46,010 bases of DNA from Amphimedon queenslandica (lineage: Eukaryota; Porifera; Demospongiae; Haplosclerida; Niphatidae), in the NCBI RefSeq assembly GCF_000090795.2, contig NW_003546249.1, positions 245,535 to 291,544 of the forward strand, read 5' to 3'. The translations under genes and the position numbers were made by a program. The notes beneath the pieces were generated by a model. The model was not told the origin of the DNA. It did no database searches and was given only the letters and a program-made list of their open reading frames with translations. Positions 21,331 to 33,530 of the stretch are shown one piece after another; position 1 is the stretch's first letter, and every line of letters begins with the position of its first letter.

Positions 21331-21660
21331 GAGCTCGTATTTATATAGAAGCTCTTATTTGTATATGCATCAGAACATATATATATAGCCGCAGCTCCCA
21401 TTTGTATAGGGAAGCTCCAATTTGTAAATGAGAGCTGTTATTTATATGTAGGAGCTCTTATTTGTGTATGGAAGCTCTGATTTGTAAATGGGAGCTTCTA
21501 TTTATATGTAGCAACTCCTTTTTGCATATGGAAGCTCGTATTTGTAAATGGGAGCCCTTGTTTTTATACATAAAAATTTCTATTAGGATATAGAAGCTCC
21601 TTTTTATATATGAAACTCATATTTGTGTATAGAAACTGCTATTTTTAAATGGAAGCAGCA
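21331..21660 (+). repeat. Minisatellite, ~21 bp unit with 63 bp higher-order period
   Basis: About fifteen degenerate copies of GAAGCTC-TATTTGTAAATGG. Three unit types, recognisable by TTTGTGTATGG, TTTGTAAATGG and TTTATATGTAG endings, alternate so that the array also repeats every 62-63 bp. Confidence 0.85.
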
Positions 21661-21732
21661 GAGACACGTCTTACCAAACAATTCTCTTGTTAATAGTTGG
21701 CTCATTATCCCATATGGCACCTCATATGTTAA

Positions 21733-22783
21733 TTGGTACTAAAATTCCTGAAACATGAGTTTGTACATAGACAAGTACAAAAAAAAGCTTCAAAGTCAGG
21801 ACGGGGTAATCTTGTGAGTCATGTTAAGACACTTCACAAGGACAATGCACAGCAAATCCGGAAGATTGTGGCTGGTGCTGTAGTAGTTTGGCGTTTGCAG
21901 ATGACTAGTGTAGCAGTATTTATCATTGGATTGAATGGGTTGTTGAAGGTATGAAACTAAGAATAATTCAAAATTTGCGATTCATATAAGTGTTTTTTTC
22001 TGACAGACTATCTTACACTTCACTTTGTGAACAAGGAAAACACAATAAAACATGTCCGTCTTAAAGCAATCTCGACAAAATCTCTCAAGAAGTATATGCA
22101 GCCTTTGAAAAAACACCTTGAAGTTAAGATACTTGGACTCTTTTCTGACAATTGTGGACAAAGATTTGATGGCTGGTCAAACAGTTTCAGGGTTCTTTAC
22201 ATCACCACATCGCCTCATTTAATGGACAGCTGAAGCACAAGCCAATCATATTGGAATTCTCACTGTAGATGATGAGTAAGATCTAACTGCAATGAGCTAC
22301 TACAACTTTCTTGTCGATGCCAGTGACTGTTACAGCAAACCCTTCATTGTGTCAGACAATTACAATATAAATCAAGCAATTGGCAGATGTACAACTATGT
22401 CATTGATTGGATGTGCTAGTCATAGATTCAACATGGCTGTTCAGCAGTTTTTGGATGAGTATCAAGAACTTTTTGTGGAAGTATATGAGTTAATGAAGAA
22501 GTTATTCACTATTAAATTCGTGCATACTTGCACACTTTGACACACTTAGAACCAAGACTACTTGGAGACACATAACGGAGTAGTTTATTTACTATGCCTC
22601 AAAAAGACTTGCCTTTTATTTCCTTGTGTGCCCATTTTCAAGCTGCAGATATGCATTTTACCCTTGATGTTGAGCCCAGCAGTCCGTTGTATCCAGAAAG
22701 AAAGTAGTATATCTGCTTTTCCAACCGTCCTTGTTGCTACAGAAGTCTTTGGACAGCAGTTACCATTTGCTGCACTGATTTGA
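21733..22783 (+). pseudogene. Decayed hAT transposase
   Basis: A BED-finger-like stretch (SGRGNLVSHVKTLHKD) is followed by KAISTKSLKKYMQPL, FDGWSNSFRVLYI (first catalytic Asp region), DASDCYSKPFIVSDNYNIN (second Asp) and LIGCASHRFNMAVQQFL (the conserved CxxHxFN-like block). This is the order in hAT transposases of the type common in invertebrates. The frame passes through several stops and the C-terminal dimerisation domain cannot be recognised. It is a different hAT lineage from the copies at 7190 and 33780. Confidence 0.8.
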
Positions 22784-23574
22784 GTTGAAAGTTGCTGGTA
22801 GGTGCCATTTCATTTCATTGTGACCACAGCCAATTCCAATGAAGATAACCATATAGAGCTTTAATTTGGCCGAGTTTTATTTTGGGGTGTGCAAGCAGAA
22901 TCGCCAATATTGAAACCGCCAATCATTACTGCACATGATAAACAATGCACATAAACATGAAAAATTGCTATAAAGTTTTATGTCATGGTGTGTGCGTGGT
23001 TACCATGGAAACCTTTGATGTTTAGCGCCCATAGCCACCCGCTGACAGTGTGAAATTTTACAGTTTACACAAGAAAAATACTGCAATACTTTAACATGGC
23101 ATAAGTCAGATACATCACTATCTGCAGGTGCTTATTGGTATAGAAATCCCTCAAGATAAGTAGTGAGGGCTTAGCCCAAAACAATTTATCTTGAGGGAGT
23201 TAGTACCCAAAACCACCTCCGGACAGGGATATATCCTACTCACAATTGTTAGACGAACGGTTGGTCAGGACAGATGTTTGTTGCCTGAGTGGATCTCGCT
23301 TTGGCTCGCCCCAATTATTGTAACAAAAGGATATGGCAGAGGGCAAAATTAAAGGAGACAAGGCACAGTTGGAAGCGAAGACAGGAAAGGCCAGGTTCAA
23401 CTTTTATAGAAAGCCTGAAACTTGAAAAAAACAAATTGGTTACAAGACCCATGCATCAAAATATTATGTGACAAACTAAAATCATACCACATGTTTATGT
23501 ATTGGTACTAATCCAACATTGGTGCTAGCAAAAAGTCGTGGCAGTTGCAGCAAACTATGCTAGAAACGATGAAA
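22784..23574. other. Region without recognised gene; contains a hairpin
   Basis: Contains CGCCAATATTGAAACCGCCAA direct repeats near 22904 and a hairpin at 23137-23207 with perfect 13 bp core arms (TCCCTCAAGATAA). Nothing coding was recognised. Confidence 0.45.
23137..23207. repeat. Hairpin with TCCCTCAAGATAA arms
   Basis: Perfect 13 bp core arms at 23147-23159 and 23186-23198, extended imperfectly to about 22 bp by GGTA/TACC ends. The loop is 26 bp. Confidence 0.8.
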
Positions 23575-23850
23575 CATTTACCTTTCAGAACCACCAGCTG
23601 GATGTCTCTCAGCTGAGGGCTTTTGGGGACACCGGTGTCAAAGGTTTTTTTTGATGTAAGAGTCTTTTGTCCACTCCTCCACCGATGCGTCAAGATCTGT
23701 CAGCTTGCTACAAGGATAACGAAAAAAAAGACATGAAAGTATGATCAACAGATTGGAGAGGTGGAGCTTTTACCTTTTCCCCTCCGGTTTTTTCATTGTC
23801 AGGTGGCTGTGGACCAGTTGCTACACAGTTCATCAAACGACTCTCTTTAC
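23575..23850 (-). other. Possible minus-strand exon pair of unknown gene
   Basis: Locally GC-richer than the surroundings. On the minus strand, an exon-like stretch (MNCVATGPQPPDNEK) meets a GTAAAAG donor, with TTATCCTTGTAG as acceptor. Then come KLTDLDASVEEWTKDSYI and, after a frame change in an A8 run, DTGVPKSPQLRDIQLVVLK before a second donor GTAAATG. The exon phases do not join perfectly. Not recognised; weak. Confidence 0.25.
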
Positions 23851-24663
23851 TCCACGCAGAGAAATTATCAATACAGCACAACCATCAATTTCATGTGGTG
23901 CCGGTATTCATTTTCAATCACACGCTCTGCTATAAGGTGTCTTCGGGGGTGTCGATCTCAATACAGACACATGTCTATTGATTCTTGTGACTTCAGCCGA
24001 GCAGCATCTGAGGCTCATCTCAGTGTTGCATACTAGATTTATTTTATTTAATTTATTTACTTTTTTTTTCATGAGGCCACTCCAATTATATTCATAGTTT
24101 CCCATAACAGAGGCGGGATTGATGTGGGTGGGCAGATAATTAAGTTTTATTACAAATTTTCATTATTTTATTTGCAGGCCTACAAATCAGAAATTCATGG
24201 AGTTAAAAAGGATCAAAAGATCGATGCAACCATTGAATTTAGCAACTTGACAGCTATAGAGGCCTGGATATCATATTGCCATAATTATTCACTTTTTAAA
24301 ACCATTAACAACTATATAAAAAGAGAGCCAAAGGGAGTGTAAAGAGTATTGAGAGAGTAGGTAATACAAAGAAGTATATCATTGTAATCTTACTGATAAG
24401 AACAGTTTATAAGATAAACATAAAAATAGTGCACAAAATTTTAAAGGGACAATAGAGAAGAGAGAGTATAGAGGTAATACGAGAGAGAAAATATAAAAAT
24501 AAAGCACAAACTTTAGGAAAGTAGAGTTGATTTTAGGATTGTAATCTTACCTGGAATTGTCACTGACGATGATGAGAACAGTATATATAACGTTTAAGAG
24601 TAGAGGACAAAAGATACGGTAGATAACTTGAGGTAAGTTCAATGAAATAGATATTTTTTTGTT
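23851..24663. other. Region without recognised gene
   Basis: One plus-strand exon-like stretch follows TTATTTGCAG at 24178 (AYKSEIHGVKKDQKIDATIE) but is unrecognised. 24330-24500 is strongly purine-rich with GAGAG runs. Confidence 0.4.
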
Positions 24664-27600
24664 ATTGAAGGTTTTTCATTACAATTACTACATTGTGGGT
24701 AATGACCTTCCAATGTATAGGGTCGCAGCTCACTGCAATAAATACAAATGGGTTCGTTTTTAGCAGAATAGTACAATTTTTCAATTACATATCTTAACAA
24801 CCATGCTCCCCAATTTCAACGTCTGCAAACTCTTATTGTAAATCAAGTTCTCGTAATTATGCTCCACAGGTATACATAAAATCTTTTAAAGTGACTTGTA
24901 AGAAATTTCGTTGAGCTGGAGTTAGCTTAAATTTAGAAAAAATGATTCTCCACATGTCACATTCAGTACACTGTACCATCAACTGTGAGTTCTTGACATG
25001 TAAGCTAGCATAATCCGGTAATTTACGTTTTACCCTTGCCTTAGATGTAGAGGCTTTCTTAAAAGAAGGACGATGCTCTTCAGTCATGGTGGTGTAAAAT
25101 ACTTGTGTATAAGAAAGATAGTGACCGTTTGTTCCTCGTATGGGTTATGGGATATGACGAAGCTTATCAAAAACTGCTCTAGGCAGGCGTACTTCTGTAC
25201 AGATATTACACTCAGGTTTTCCACATTAGAGGATGTCGAAAGTGTAGTGTGATGATTGAAAACGGTGACTTAAGAAGTCAACTATACGTTGGTGCTTTTT
25301 AATTGTTCTATAAACACCTTTTTCTTCTAATGTGGAATCAAAAGCTATGATAGATGACCAAAGCATACTCGGTTCATTTGAAGTAGCAGACTGAAATGTG
25401 TGAATAATTTCATCATGTACTTTCAATCTAGAACAGAGAATTGCTTTAACTGGTGATTTTTGTACCATTAATTTCATCTCGGTAAGATCTTCTCTTAACT
25501 CCAATAAATTGTTACATTTCGAAACCTCTTTTTCGAATTCATCACTCAATTGTTGACGGGCAAGTCCGACACACTGGAAACCTAAGTTTAGCACTGACAT
25601 TATTTGCTCGTCCGGATTGCGCCAACCATGGTAAGGAGCAGTTCTACCAGCGCAAAAGTAGTGAAGATCTAACTTGAGGAACAAACATTTTAAAGATAAT
25701 TTAACAGATATATATGTAAGCCTGTGGTCTGAGCAACCATCAGAAAACAGGAAAAGTATTGACATATCAATGGTTAGAACGTGATGTAATTCGGTCATGC
25801 GACAGAATGTACTATGTGGCTCAAAAACTGAATCTTTCAATCCAAGATGTACTGAACCTAATAATACAATTGCAATTGTAAATAAATACCAGGCCCATCA
25901 ATATACTGTACTGCATTTTACTAATTAAATGCCCAGGTGATATTCACTTCTGCAAAAAAGATTGTAATAAAGACAAACAATAAATACTGTCCAAATATGA
26001 TTTTAACTTCAGATAATATGCACAAAAAAAAGGCTTCAGCCACTAGACTAACATTATACTAAAAAAATTTTTTTGTCACGGAAAAGTGGGCATATAATCT
26101 ATCAAATGTGTACTTTGTGTGCTAGCCTGAAAAAAACCAATAGTAATTTATGAAATAAACTTGTCTACTGCATATATATAACATGTATACCATGAATCTG
26201 TGATTTCTTCTGGAACATTTATAAGAGAGATGACTGAAGGTACAAGTGAAAACTTGGTGAAGTCGTGGTCACCAACAACGAAATACCCATCTTCCTGAAC
26301 AGGTACTCTCCTAACTCTTTCAGAAGCTGCCACCGAATAATTTGGCTCCCCCAGTTTAATTTTGTGTTTGTCATCAAGAGACATAAAAACACAATAACGT
26401 CTTACTCATATGGCATATTCACTAATGTACAAGAAGAAGAAACAATAATATTGCACTAGTATTGCATATAGTGTACCTGAATGATGCTGCTGCATTATGA
26501 GAGTCTGCATGTTTGTGGCACCACTGCCTTTGTTGTATCATAAACTTTAGTTTAAAACGTCAGGTATAATGAAGAAGACGGCATTTCGATGCCGTTTTTG
26601 GCCTAAATTGTAATTGCACCCACTCATCAGATGGAATGAGAGTGTCTGGTGGGCAGCGTTGTTTAACCTGATACTGAAATAGCTCGAGAAAGGTGAGTGA
26701 TACTTCCATGATGTCGGTCATCTACAACACATCTTTACCTAAGAATTTTTGACATTCATCCCAGAATCTATTATAACAAGTTTATTTCTTTCCATTTAAA
26801 GCATGCAAGTTTGCCACTATATTGGCATCTTCCATGTCGATCATAAGTCTCACTCTTTTATTGAGTTTTGTATGTTCAGTATTGCTGGAAGCAGAAGTCA
26901 CCTAATATAATATGTGAGACAATAACTACTGTCATGTATTGGGTACAAATTTAATTTAAATATTATCTAAGTTCAAAAAGCCTTAAATAATATGAGTAGA
27001 CCGATTTATGGTATTTCTGCATGATCAAGTGTCTTGGGCACTGAACCAACAACGCAATAAAACTTGTATTACTAAAGCATACCTGTAATAAAAGTATCGT
27101 AATTTGGCTGGTTTTACTGAAGATGTCATTTTTCTGAACTTCTTAAACATCATTGTTCGCATTAAACATGTATGGTAAATAGGTATTTCTTTCTTGGCTG
27201 TTTCTATTGATGATTGGCTACATTCAAAGCACTGAGAGGGGTCAGCACCTTCTGGTACTTTCCATAGGAAATGTAAATTTCCTATGTTACTTCCAGATGC
27301 ATACGAAAAAATAATGAAGGGAAACAATAAGCCGGAAGAAATGAGATCATTTAAAAAGTGATGTCGTGGCATCGGATCAGGTGGTAAAAGATAAGAAATA
27401 TATGTACACACGTAAACATCTGTATCAGAAAGAACATCATCAATACTTTAAAATGATGAGCTACTATTATGTTGATCTGCTGATGGTACAAAATTGTCAA
27501 CAATTTCTCTAACAGGAGTAGGAGACCTCTGATTTGATAATACTTGTTTATTCTTCTGTACAAGATAATCAGCATAGCTTGTTAGACTGTCTAAAAGAGA

Positions 27601-28244
27601 CAGAAAATGACATTTCAACTCCGACCATTGGGATCTGAACCGGAATAAAATGAAGATACTTTGATAGGTCTAATGTAAACTGTTGCAATGTATCAGAGGA
27701 TATATTTCTAGTTAATCTCTGGCGATGCTTTGACAATTCAGTAAGGTTGTATTCAATGAATGACACAAATGAGGAATCGGTGAAGCTCTGTGATCGAAGA
27801 CATGGTGATGTCCGTCGACATACCATAAAATATTTCTTAAAAAAGATACAAATGTTTTGGCCATTTCCAGCTCAAAATCAGGGAAGCTTACAGAGTGTGA
27901 CAGAAACAAATTAGTGAGGTCATTAAAAAGTTTATCCCTTTTTGTTCTTACATTATAACAGGTTGCACAAGTATACGTGATGCAGCAGCAGCTGTCTCAG
28001 AAGTAGATTGCTCAATTGCAGATTGACACACAGAAAGGGTGACATCATAACGTAAAAAACGGCCGAAAGGATTAATGACTGCCAAAACTGGTATACTAGT
28101 GTCTGGAACATGAAGAGAACTGATATCTAGGCCCATGTGAACTGCTTGAAGGTGACAATCATATTCGACAATGTGAGACCTCCCCATGCTCGTAAAAACT
28201 GTAAAATAGTATGGCTTTAGTCTTTCAGCCTTGAAATTGTCCAT
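24664..28244 (-). pseudogene. Multi-exon gene of an unnamed family with DDE-like motifs
   Basis: Recognisable blocks follow one another on the minus strand. They are GRSHIVEYDCHLQ and FLRNILWYVDGHH; NQRSPTPVREIVDNF; SASSNTEHTKLNKRVRL and DMEDANIV; QRCPPDTLIPSDEWVQLQF; FMIQQRQWCHKHADSH; SLDDKHKIKLGEP with DHDFTKFSLVPSV; FLFSDGCSDHRLTYISVKL and RTAPYHGWRNPDEQIMSVLN; CGKPECNIC; CTECDMWRIIFSKFKLT; and EPICIYCSE with YPQCSNCNE. I recognise this as a conserved, unnamed protein family of sponges and corals. DDKH, SDGxxDH and NPxEQ are spaced like an RNase-H/DDE catalytic triad (my inference). The tail has several CxxC-type fingers. Introns probably lie near 25841-26147 and 26905-27085. Stops in HYT-stop-RF, FDIL-stop and CGA-stop indicate a damaged copy. 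Confidence 0.7.
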
Positions 28245-30800
28245 GGAATGATGAAAACCTTACTTGAGGACATCACTGCGGTGTTAATGTGTACTAAAGA
28301 GGAATGCGCCGCCTTTTTATTTCCAATAATGAAAAATAATTACATTAATGAAAAGTGCATGAGGATGTTTGCGGGCGGGTGATGGCAAACTATGTATTTA
28401 ATTGGAGTAGCCTAACCTAAGCTATTTTTATTCTATTTTTATTATCTATCTAACTTAATTCATTTTGTCCCCTACTCGTGCTGTTTTCTTTTTTTAATAA
28501 AAATTGTTTTGTACTATAAAAAATGTATACATGCACAGCATTTTATTAACACTTGATAAAACAATTTTTCAGCTTTGTTGTTAATGACATTTTTAGGCTA
28601 CTTCATGATGGATTACTATTTTTTATAGAGCATTTAGAGTCACAGTTGTAATCACTATTTCACTACACTCAGCAAAATTAACTGTAACTATAGATGAATG
28701 TTAACATGATTTTGAGGGGGTGAGAGAGACCCCACCCTCATGGTCCTTGATCGATGGTTGCATGGGGTCTGAACACAACAGAGCAAATGTATTTACTCAT
28801 CACCGCCTGGTCACCTACTATCAAAACCAAATAACCAATGAAAGAGAAAATAAATATTGCTGTCCCATTGAGGCAAGTACGAACTAACGTTAAACCCATT
28901 ATCAAGCTAGTAATGTTAGATAAAACTAATAAATTCTGTAACAACACCGACTGAAACTCACCACCAGTCTAAGTGACTTGCCCAATGACTGAGCAACGTT
29001 GACTGTAACTTATCAAAAAATTATACAGTTCACTTAGTGTCCAGAATTTAACGAGCTCATGCAATAGCCTTTAGAGATGCTTGAGATAGCTCCTGTCTCG
29101 TATCTAGCTGTTAAAAAACTCAAAATTTTGTCCCAACGATTTAAACGTATGCCACCATTGTAACCAAACCCTTCTACTGTCCACTCACATTTCAAAATTT
29201 TTTTAGGGGAAACATTTCCAGCAAATTTATTATGTGGCAGGGTACGGAATGCTTAATAACTATTATCAATTTCTACAGCAATTATACCTCACTTACATCA
29301 AATAGAGTGTTATATTGGTGCAATCATCATCATCATGCATAATTATTATAACAATAATATTTCTTTTTAATAGAACCTTATTCCAACTAGTCCTTGTGGC
29401 AAATAAGTACCTGTATAAAATCTGAATATGGCATATTAACTAATAATGATAATGGTAGCATGTACAAAGTATATTAAAAAGTGATTAGATCATACATGTA
29501 TGTACATGCATGTTTTTGAGATATAATATTGCTGAATAATGCTATTCTATATTAAGATACTTTCATGACCTACTTAATATAAAATGACATTTATGTACAT
29601 GAAGAAATTCCAATGTGCAAAAAGTATTTTTTGTTAATGAGAACATGCATATTTTACAACAATCAGCAATATAAGATGCGCAACATCATCTGGTAAGCAT
29701 TTAATATGTGCACAGGATTGGTGGCAGCATTATGCACAACATCAGCTTGCATGCAATTGCATATATGTAATGCGCGCTGCATTGATGGCAGCATTAACAT
29801 GCATAACGATCATTATTATTATGCACTGAATCACTGCTTGAATAATACTACTTGTATAATAACAACTGTTAATGTTACTAAACAATTTTTCATGTTAGGA
29901 CTTCAAAATTTTACAGCACCTAGATCCATAAGCACCTGTTATTTATATTAAACATGTAGTGCAAGCCACAAACAAGATCCAGATTTGATAATTACAGCTT
30001 CCTTCCTAACCCTCTGTTCTACATGAATGATGATCACACACATTTGAATCAATGCTAAACTCAAAAAAACGGTAAACCTCTTTCACACCCCTCCCTGTCC
30101 ATTACAGCAACAAATAATCCATAATTGCTGTTATATATTATACATTGATTAACCTCACTTCCTGAATGCAGTTAGATCCAGAGCAATACTGGGTGGATAT
30201 GCACAAATGGTTTTCACACACTCACTAATCACTCACATTGCAGATGCAGTGAAATATAAGTCACATTAAACAACCAATGTTTTTAAGATGATGGACCTCC
30301 CATACACCATACCCACTTTCCATCAACAATCAATGCTTAGGAAATATTAATAGACCTAGCTGCTTAAAAATGATTAGTACCAACATGTTTTTATTACAAG
30401 CAGGTTTATTAGTACCGTATAGCGTCAAATTTTCGTGTTTGAAAATTTTCGTGATTCTAGTTTCAAGTAAATTTTCGTCAAAAAAATTTCGTGATTTACA
30501 TAAAACTTTGTGATTATTAAAACCACGCCCATCCACGTGGCAGTTAGTAGCTAGCCTGGCAGCTGAACTTGGAAAAGAAGCAACTTGTGTGATAGCATTA
30601 TTCGATATGAAATCCCTTCATGTATATGTGGCTATCAGTTATACCAAAAAAGGTGGACTCACATTATAGGAGAGCCTCTTAGCTGTGCCCGAGAAACAAA
30701 TAACAGGCGTGATCAGTACGCCGCTAAAGTATGATGTCTGGGACAATTGTGTGACATCTGCCAAAGAAGATTAGTTCAAAGTGTTCATTATTTCTAAGAA
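28245..30800. other. AT-rich region without recognised gene
   Basis: Contains a GC hairpin at 28707-28741, a short (CAT)n near 29322, and at 30413-30490 several ATTTTCGTG motifs of the kind seen in dispersed repeats. The frame at 29706-29951 is low-complexity and not called. Confidence 0.45.
28707..28741. repeat. GC-rich hairpin
   Basis: TGAGGGGGT and CCCCACCCTCA pair around a purine loop GAGAGAGA. Possible terminator-like or repeat-end structure; function unknown. Confidence 0.5.
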
Positions 30801-31470
30801 GTGGTAGAATCGACTGAAGTTGCTTGTGCGAGAAGATATTCTAGAGACATGATCCACGGTGGCCTAGAAATCCTGTGCTTGTTGCTCATTGAAGGAGAGC
30901 CCATGGTGATTGACAAGGTGAAGCAATTGTTGGTGCTGTGTGTTGACATTTCTGGCTCTGTAAAAAATCCTCCCTCAAAGAAGAGGAAAACAGCTTAAGT
31001 AATAGATATGGATGATTGTGATGAATCTCATGATTCAGAATCTGATTTGGACAGTTGTTGGGTGCGTCAAGTCCCTTTAAACGAAATAGTGATCATGGAG
31101 AGGAGAGACATTTTAAACGACAAGCACTTCATCTTTGAGCATCTTCTCAAATCTCAGTTTCCAGAGACTCAATGGCTTGATTCTACTCTTCTGCAAAATA
31201 GATTACAACTTAATAGTCCCCAGAGTGTTTTTCGGATTCTTCACTCCCTTACTAATTATTGGATAGTAGTTTCTAATTTACCTGCTGCTGAAGCTGATGG
31301 AATGATGTTTATGTACGATTCAATATACACAGATATTGATGAACAAAATTGATTATTGGTGACATTTTTGAGGAAGAAATAGAGATTATTGTTCCACAAA
31401 GCACACAGAAGCACAAAGGCAGTACAAATTATGGTGTGTTCTCCATTGCAATGGCAACGTCATATTACAC
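30801..31470 (+). pseudogene. Ulp1/C48-type peptidase-like protein remnant
   Basis: Two frames in the same phase (30801-30998 and 31008-31352) are separated by a single TAA and form one protein. The second contains RRDILNDKHFIFEHLLKSQF, NYWIVVSNL and MFMYDSIYTDID, and, after a frameshift, YGVFSIAMATS. This order matches C48-like cysteine-protease-fold proteins common beside invertebrate mobile elements. The usual His-Trp reads Tyr-Trp, the usual Cys of DCGVFAIA reads Tyr, and the YDS aspartate remains. The sequence runs directly into the truncated Helitron copy 2. Confidence 0.6.
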
Positions 31471-31509
31471 AGTCAACCCATGTCAATTACTCAATCACTG
31501 GCACTTTCT

Positions 31510-33301
31510 GACTTAATTTCTTGTTCACTAAAATCACTAAAACTAATCAACCTCAAATTCCTAATGCTATTTGCCACACGTATCAATATGCCTATTTTGT
31601 GGGATCTGTTAATTCTAATAATATACTTGATGCAGCATTACCATATGATGTTTTCACAAAATCTACACCTTTCATACTTGATGGCAATAAATCATTAACT
31701 ATTATTTTGGAGCTGTAATATAATGCTTCAGTAATTTTCGTTAAATAGTATTCCTTTGCTTCACCATTTGGTGCAGGTAGTGAGTAATTAGAACGTAATC
31801 TATAAAATATTTGACCATAATTACGATCATAATAATCTTTTATACACCTCTTCTTTTCCTTACTTTCTGCAAGCTTTAATTTATCCATTATGTTATCAGA
31901 AAGTGTAAACCTCAAAAGTTTATCTAATTTATCTTTCATTGCACTTAATATTGCGTCTCTATTTTGATAATACCATTTCAATGATTCTCGTCTTCATGGG
32001 TCTGGATTATGTTGATAGCATTCCTTTGATTTCATTTTTTGATGGTTAGGATTTTTTTGATAACGATCTCTAAATTGTTGCTGCTTTGGTTGTGGATCAT
32101 TAGAATATGTTGCTCCTAAATAATTTAACAATTTATCATCTTAGGAACAGGATTAGCATGATACATATTTTGGAATAGCAAGTTAACTTAATAACGTAAC
32201 ATGGATAAAGGGCATGATATTTTTTGAAATATGCAAGATTGTATTTTCTACTAATTTTATAAGCAATTCTTGACTTACTTTTAACCCTTTTACATTGTCT
32301 TCTATAGCATGCTTTCACATTTGATCTATTCTTTTAAAAAAAACTTTCCATTTTCTTTTTATGTTCATAATCTTAAAAATTTTTTGATTTGGCCTCTGTT
32401 AAATGACTATTCTTTTTACTTTACTTTCTTATAACTATAATTGCAACTATGACACTTAGCACAGAAATCACCACATCGGTACAATAATGTACTACTATCA
32501 TTACTATTACCATATGCACTACTTATCATTGTAATCATGAACACTTATCCTAATATATTCAATATGAGAATATTCAAAGCCTGACTAATATGACAGTAAT
32601 ACACAAGAAATCAGCACCAGCTGCAATACACTCTAAAATATAGAACAAGCTTTTCCCTCTATTTATGAAAATTTTTTAAGTTTTAGATTATCATAATGTT
32701 ACATACCTATTAGCTGTTGAAAGAACTGTTGATCTCTTACTCTAAACACTCCTAGTAAGTAAGTGAAGAGGAAGAGAAAGAATTAGAGTGGAATGCCAGA
32801 CTTATTTAGTGTCATTCAGTCACTATAGTAACTCTGGCTCTGCGCATGCACATTTCATTTTAAAATGGCATTTGACAACAGGGTGTGTGTACCACACCCA
32901 TGAAATAATTTCTGAATACAAGTTGAAGTAAAATTTGAACAAAACCTTTGTGGTGCTTGACATAAACGCAAAGATATGATGTTAAAGCCAACTTAGTCCC
33001 TTATCTGCTTAACAGATTATCTTGAGGATAGAAGATGAAAGAAAAAAGAAGAAAAAGTCAGAAGAATTTTGTAGAATGCTTAAATTTGGGCCTATTCTCC
33101 AGCAAAGTTCCCGCTACATGACAGTCCACTTTAAAGGTGCTAGGAGAATTGCTCCGTGAAGAGTAGCTCATTTCAGACATTTATAAGACTATACAACATA
33201 AGATAAATGAGTTATAGCATTTGAAAATTATAAATTTGGTTGCCATCTCAAAAAATCAACCTTAACCCTACATACAGGCTACTGCCTACATAATATATGC
33301 A
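31510..33301 (-). pseudogene. Helitron copy 2: truncated 5'/N-terminal part
   Basis: Collinear with 18780-20850 of copy 1. The clearest coding stretch is the 129-codon frame at 31592-31981 (MDKLKLAESKEKKRC, RSNYSLPAPNGEAKEYYL, DLLPSSMKGVDFVKTSYG), and upstream frames hold NP-type basic repeats and a CGDFCAKCHSC cysteine cluster near 32450-32490. DUF6570, Rep and helicase are absent; the similarity ends near 31510 inside the C48-like remnant. The 5' end lies at about 33301, with the same GGCAGTAGCC mini-palindrome as copy 1. Confidence 0.75.
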
Positions 33302-33530
33302 TGTAGGAAGTGGGAACTGTAATTATATCTATCAATTAATGCTCTTTTTGGTCTTCCTCATAAGAAAAGTGCTTGTAAAAGCTATAGAAAACCTTTTATG
33401 ATGCATTTCTTCTAAAAGATGGAGTTGATTTGTAATGCATTATGTACAGCCCTCTATTAACACTGTATGAATGAGATATCATTTTCAAAGCCTAATTTCT
33501 TTTATTTATGGGCATGTATCTCATTTTTAG

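Noticed and set aside
21331-21660. CRISPR-like array
   Set aside because: Units are contiguous and degenerate with no unique spacers, and the context is a eukaryotic genome. It is a minisatellite.
29706-29951. 81-codon plus-strand frame
   Set aside because: Built from low-complexity CATNAT/GCAGCATTA repeats, with no domain.
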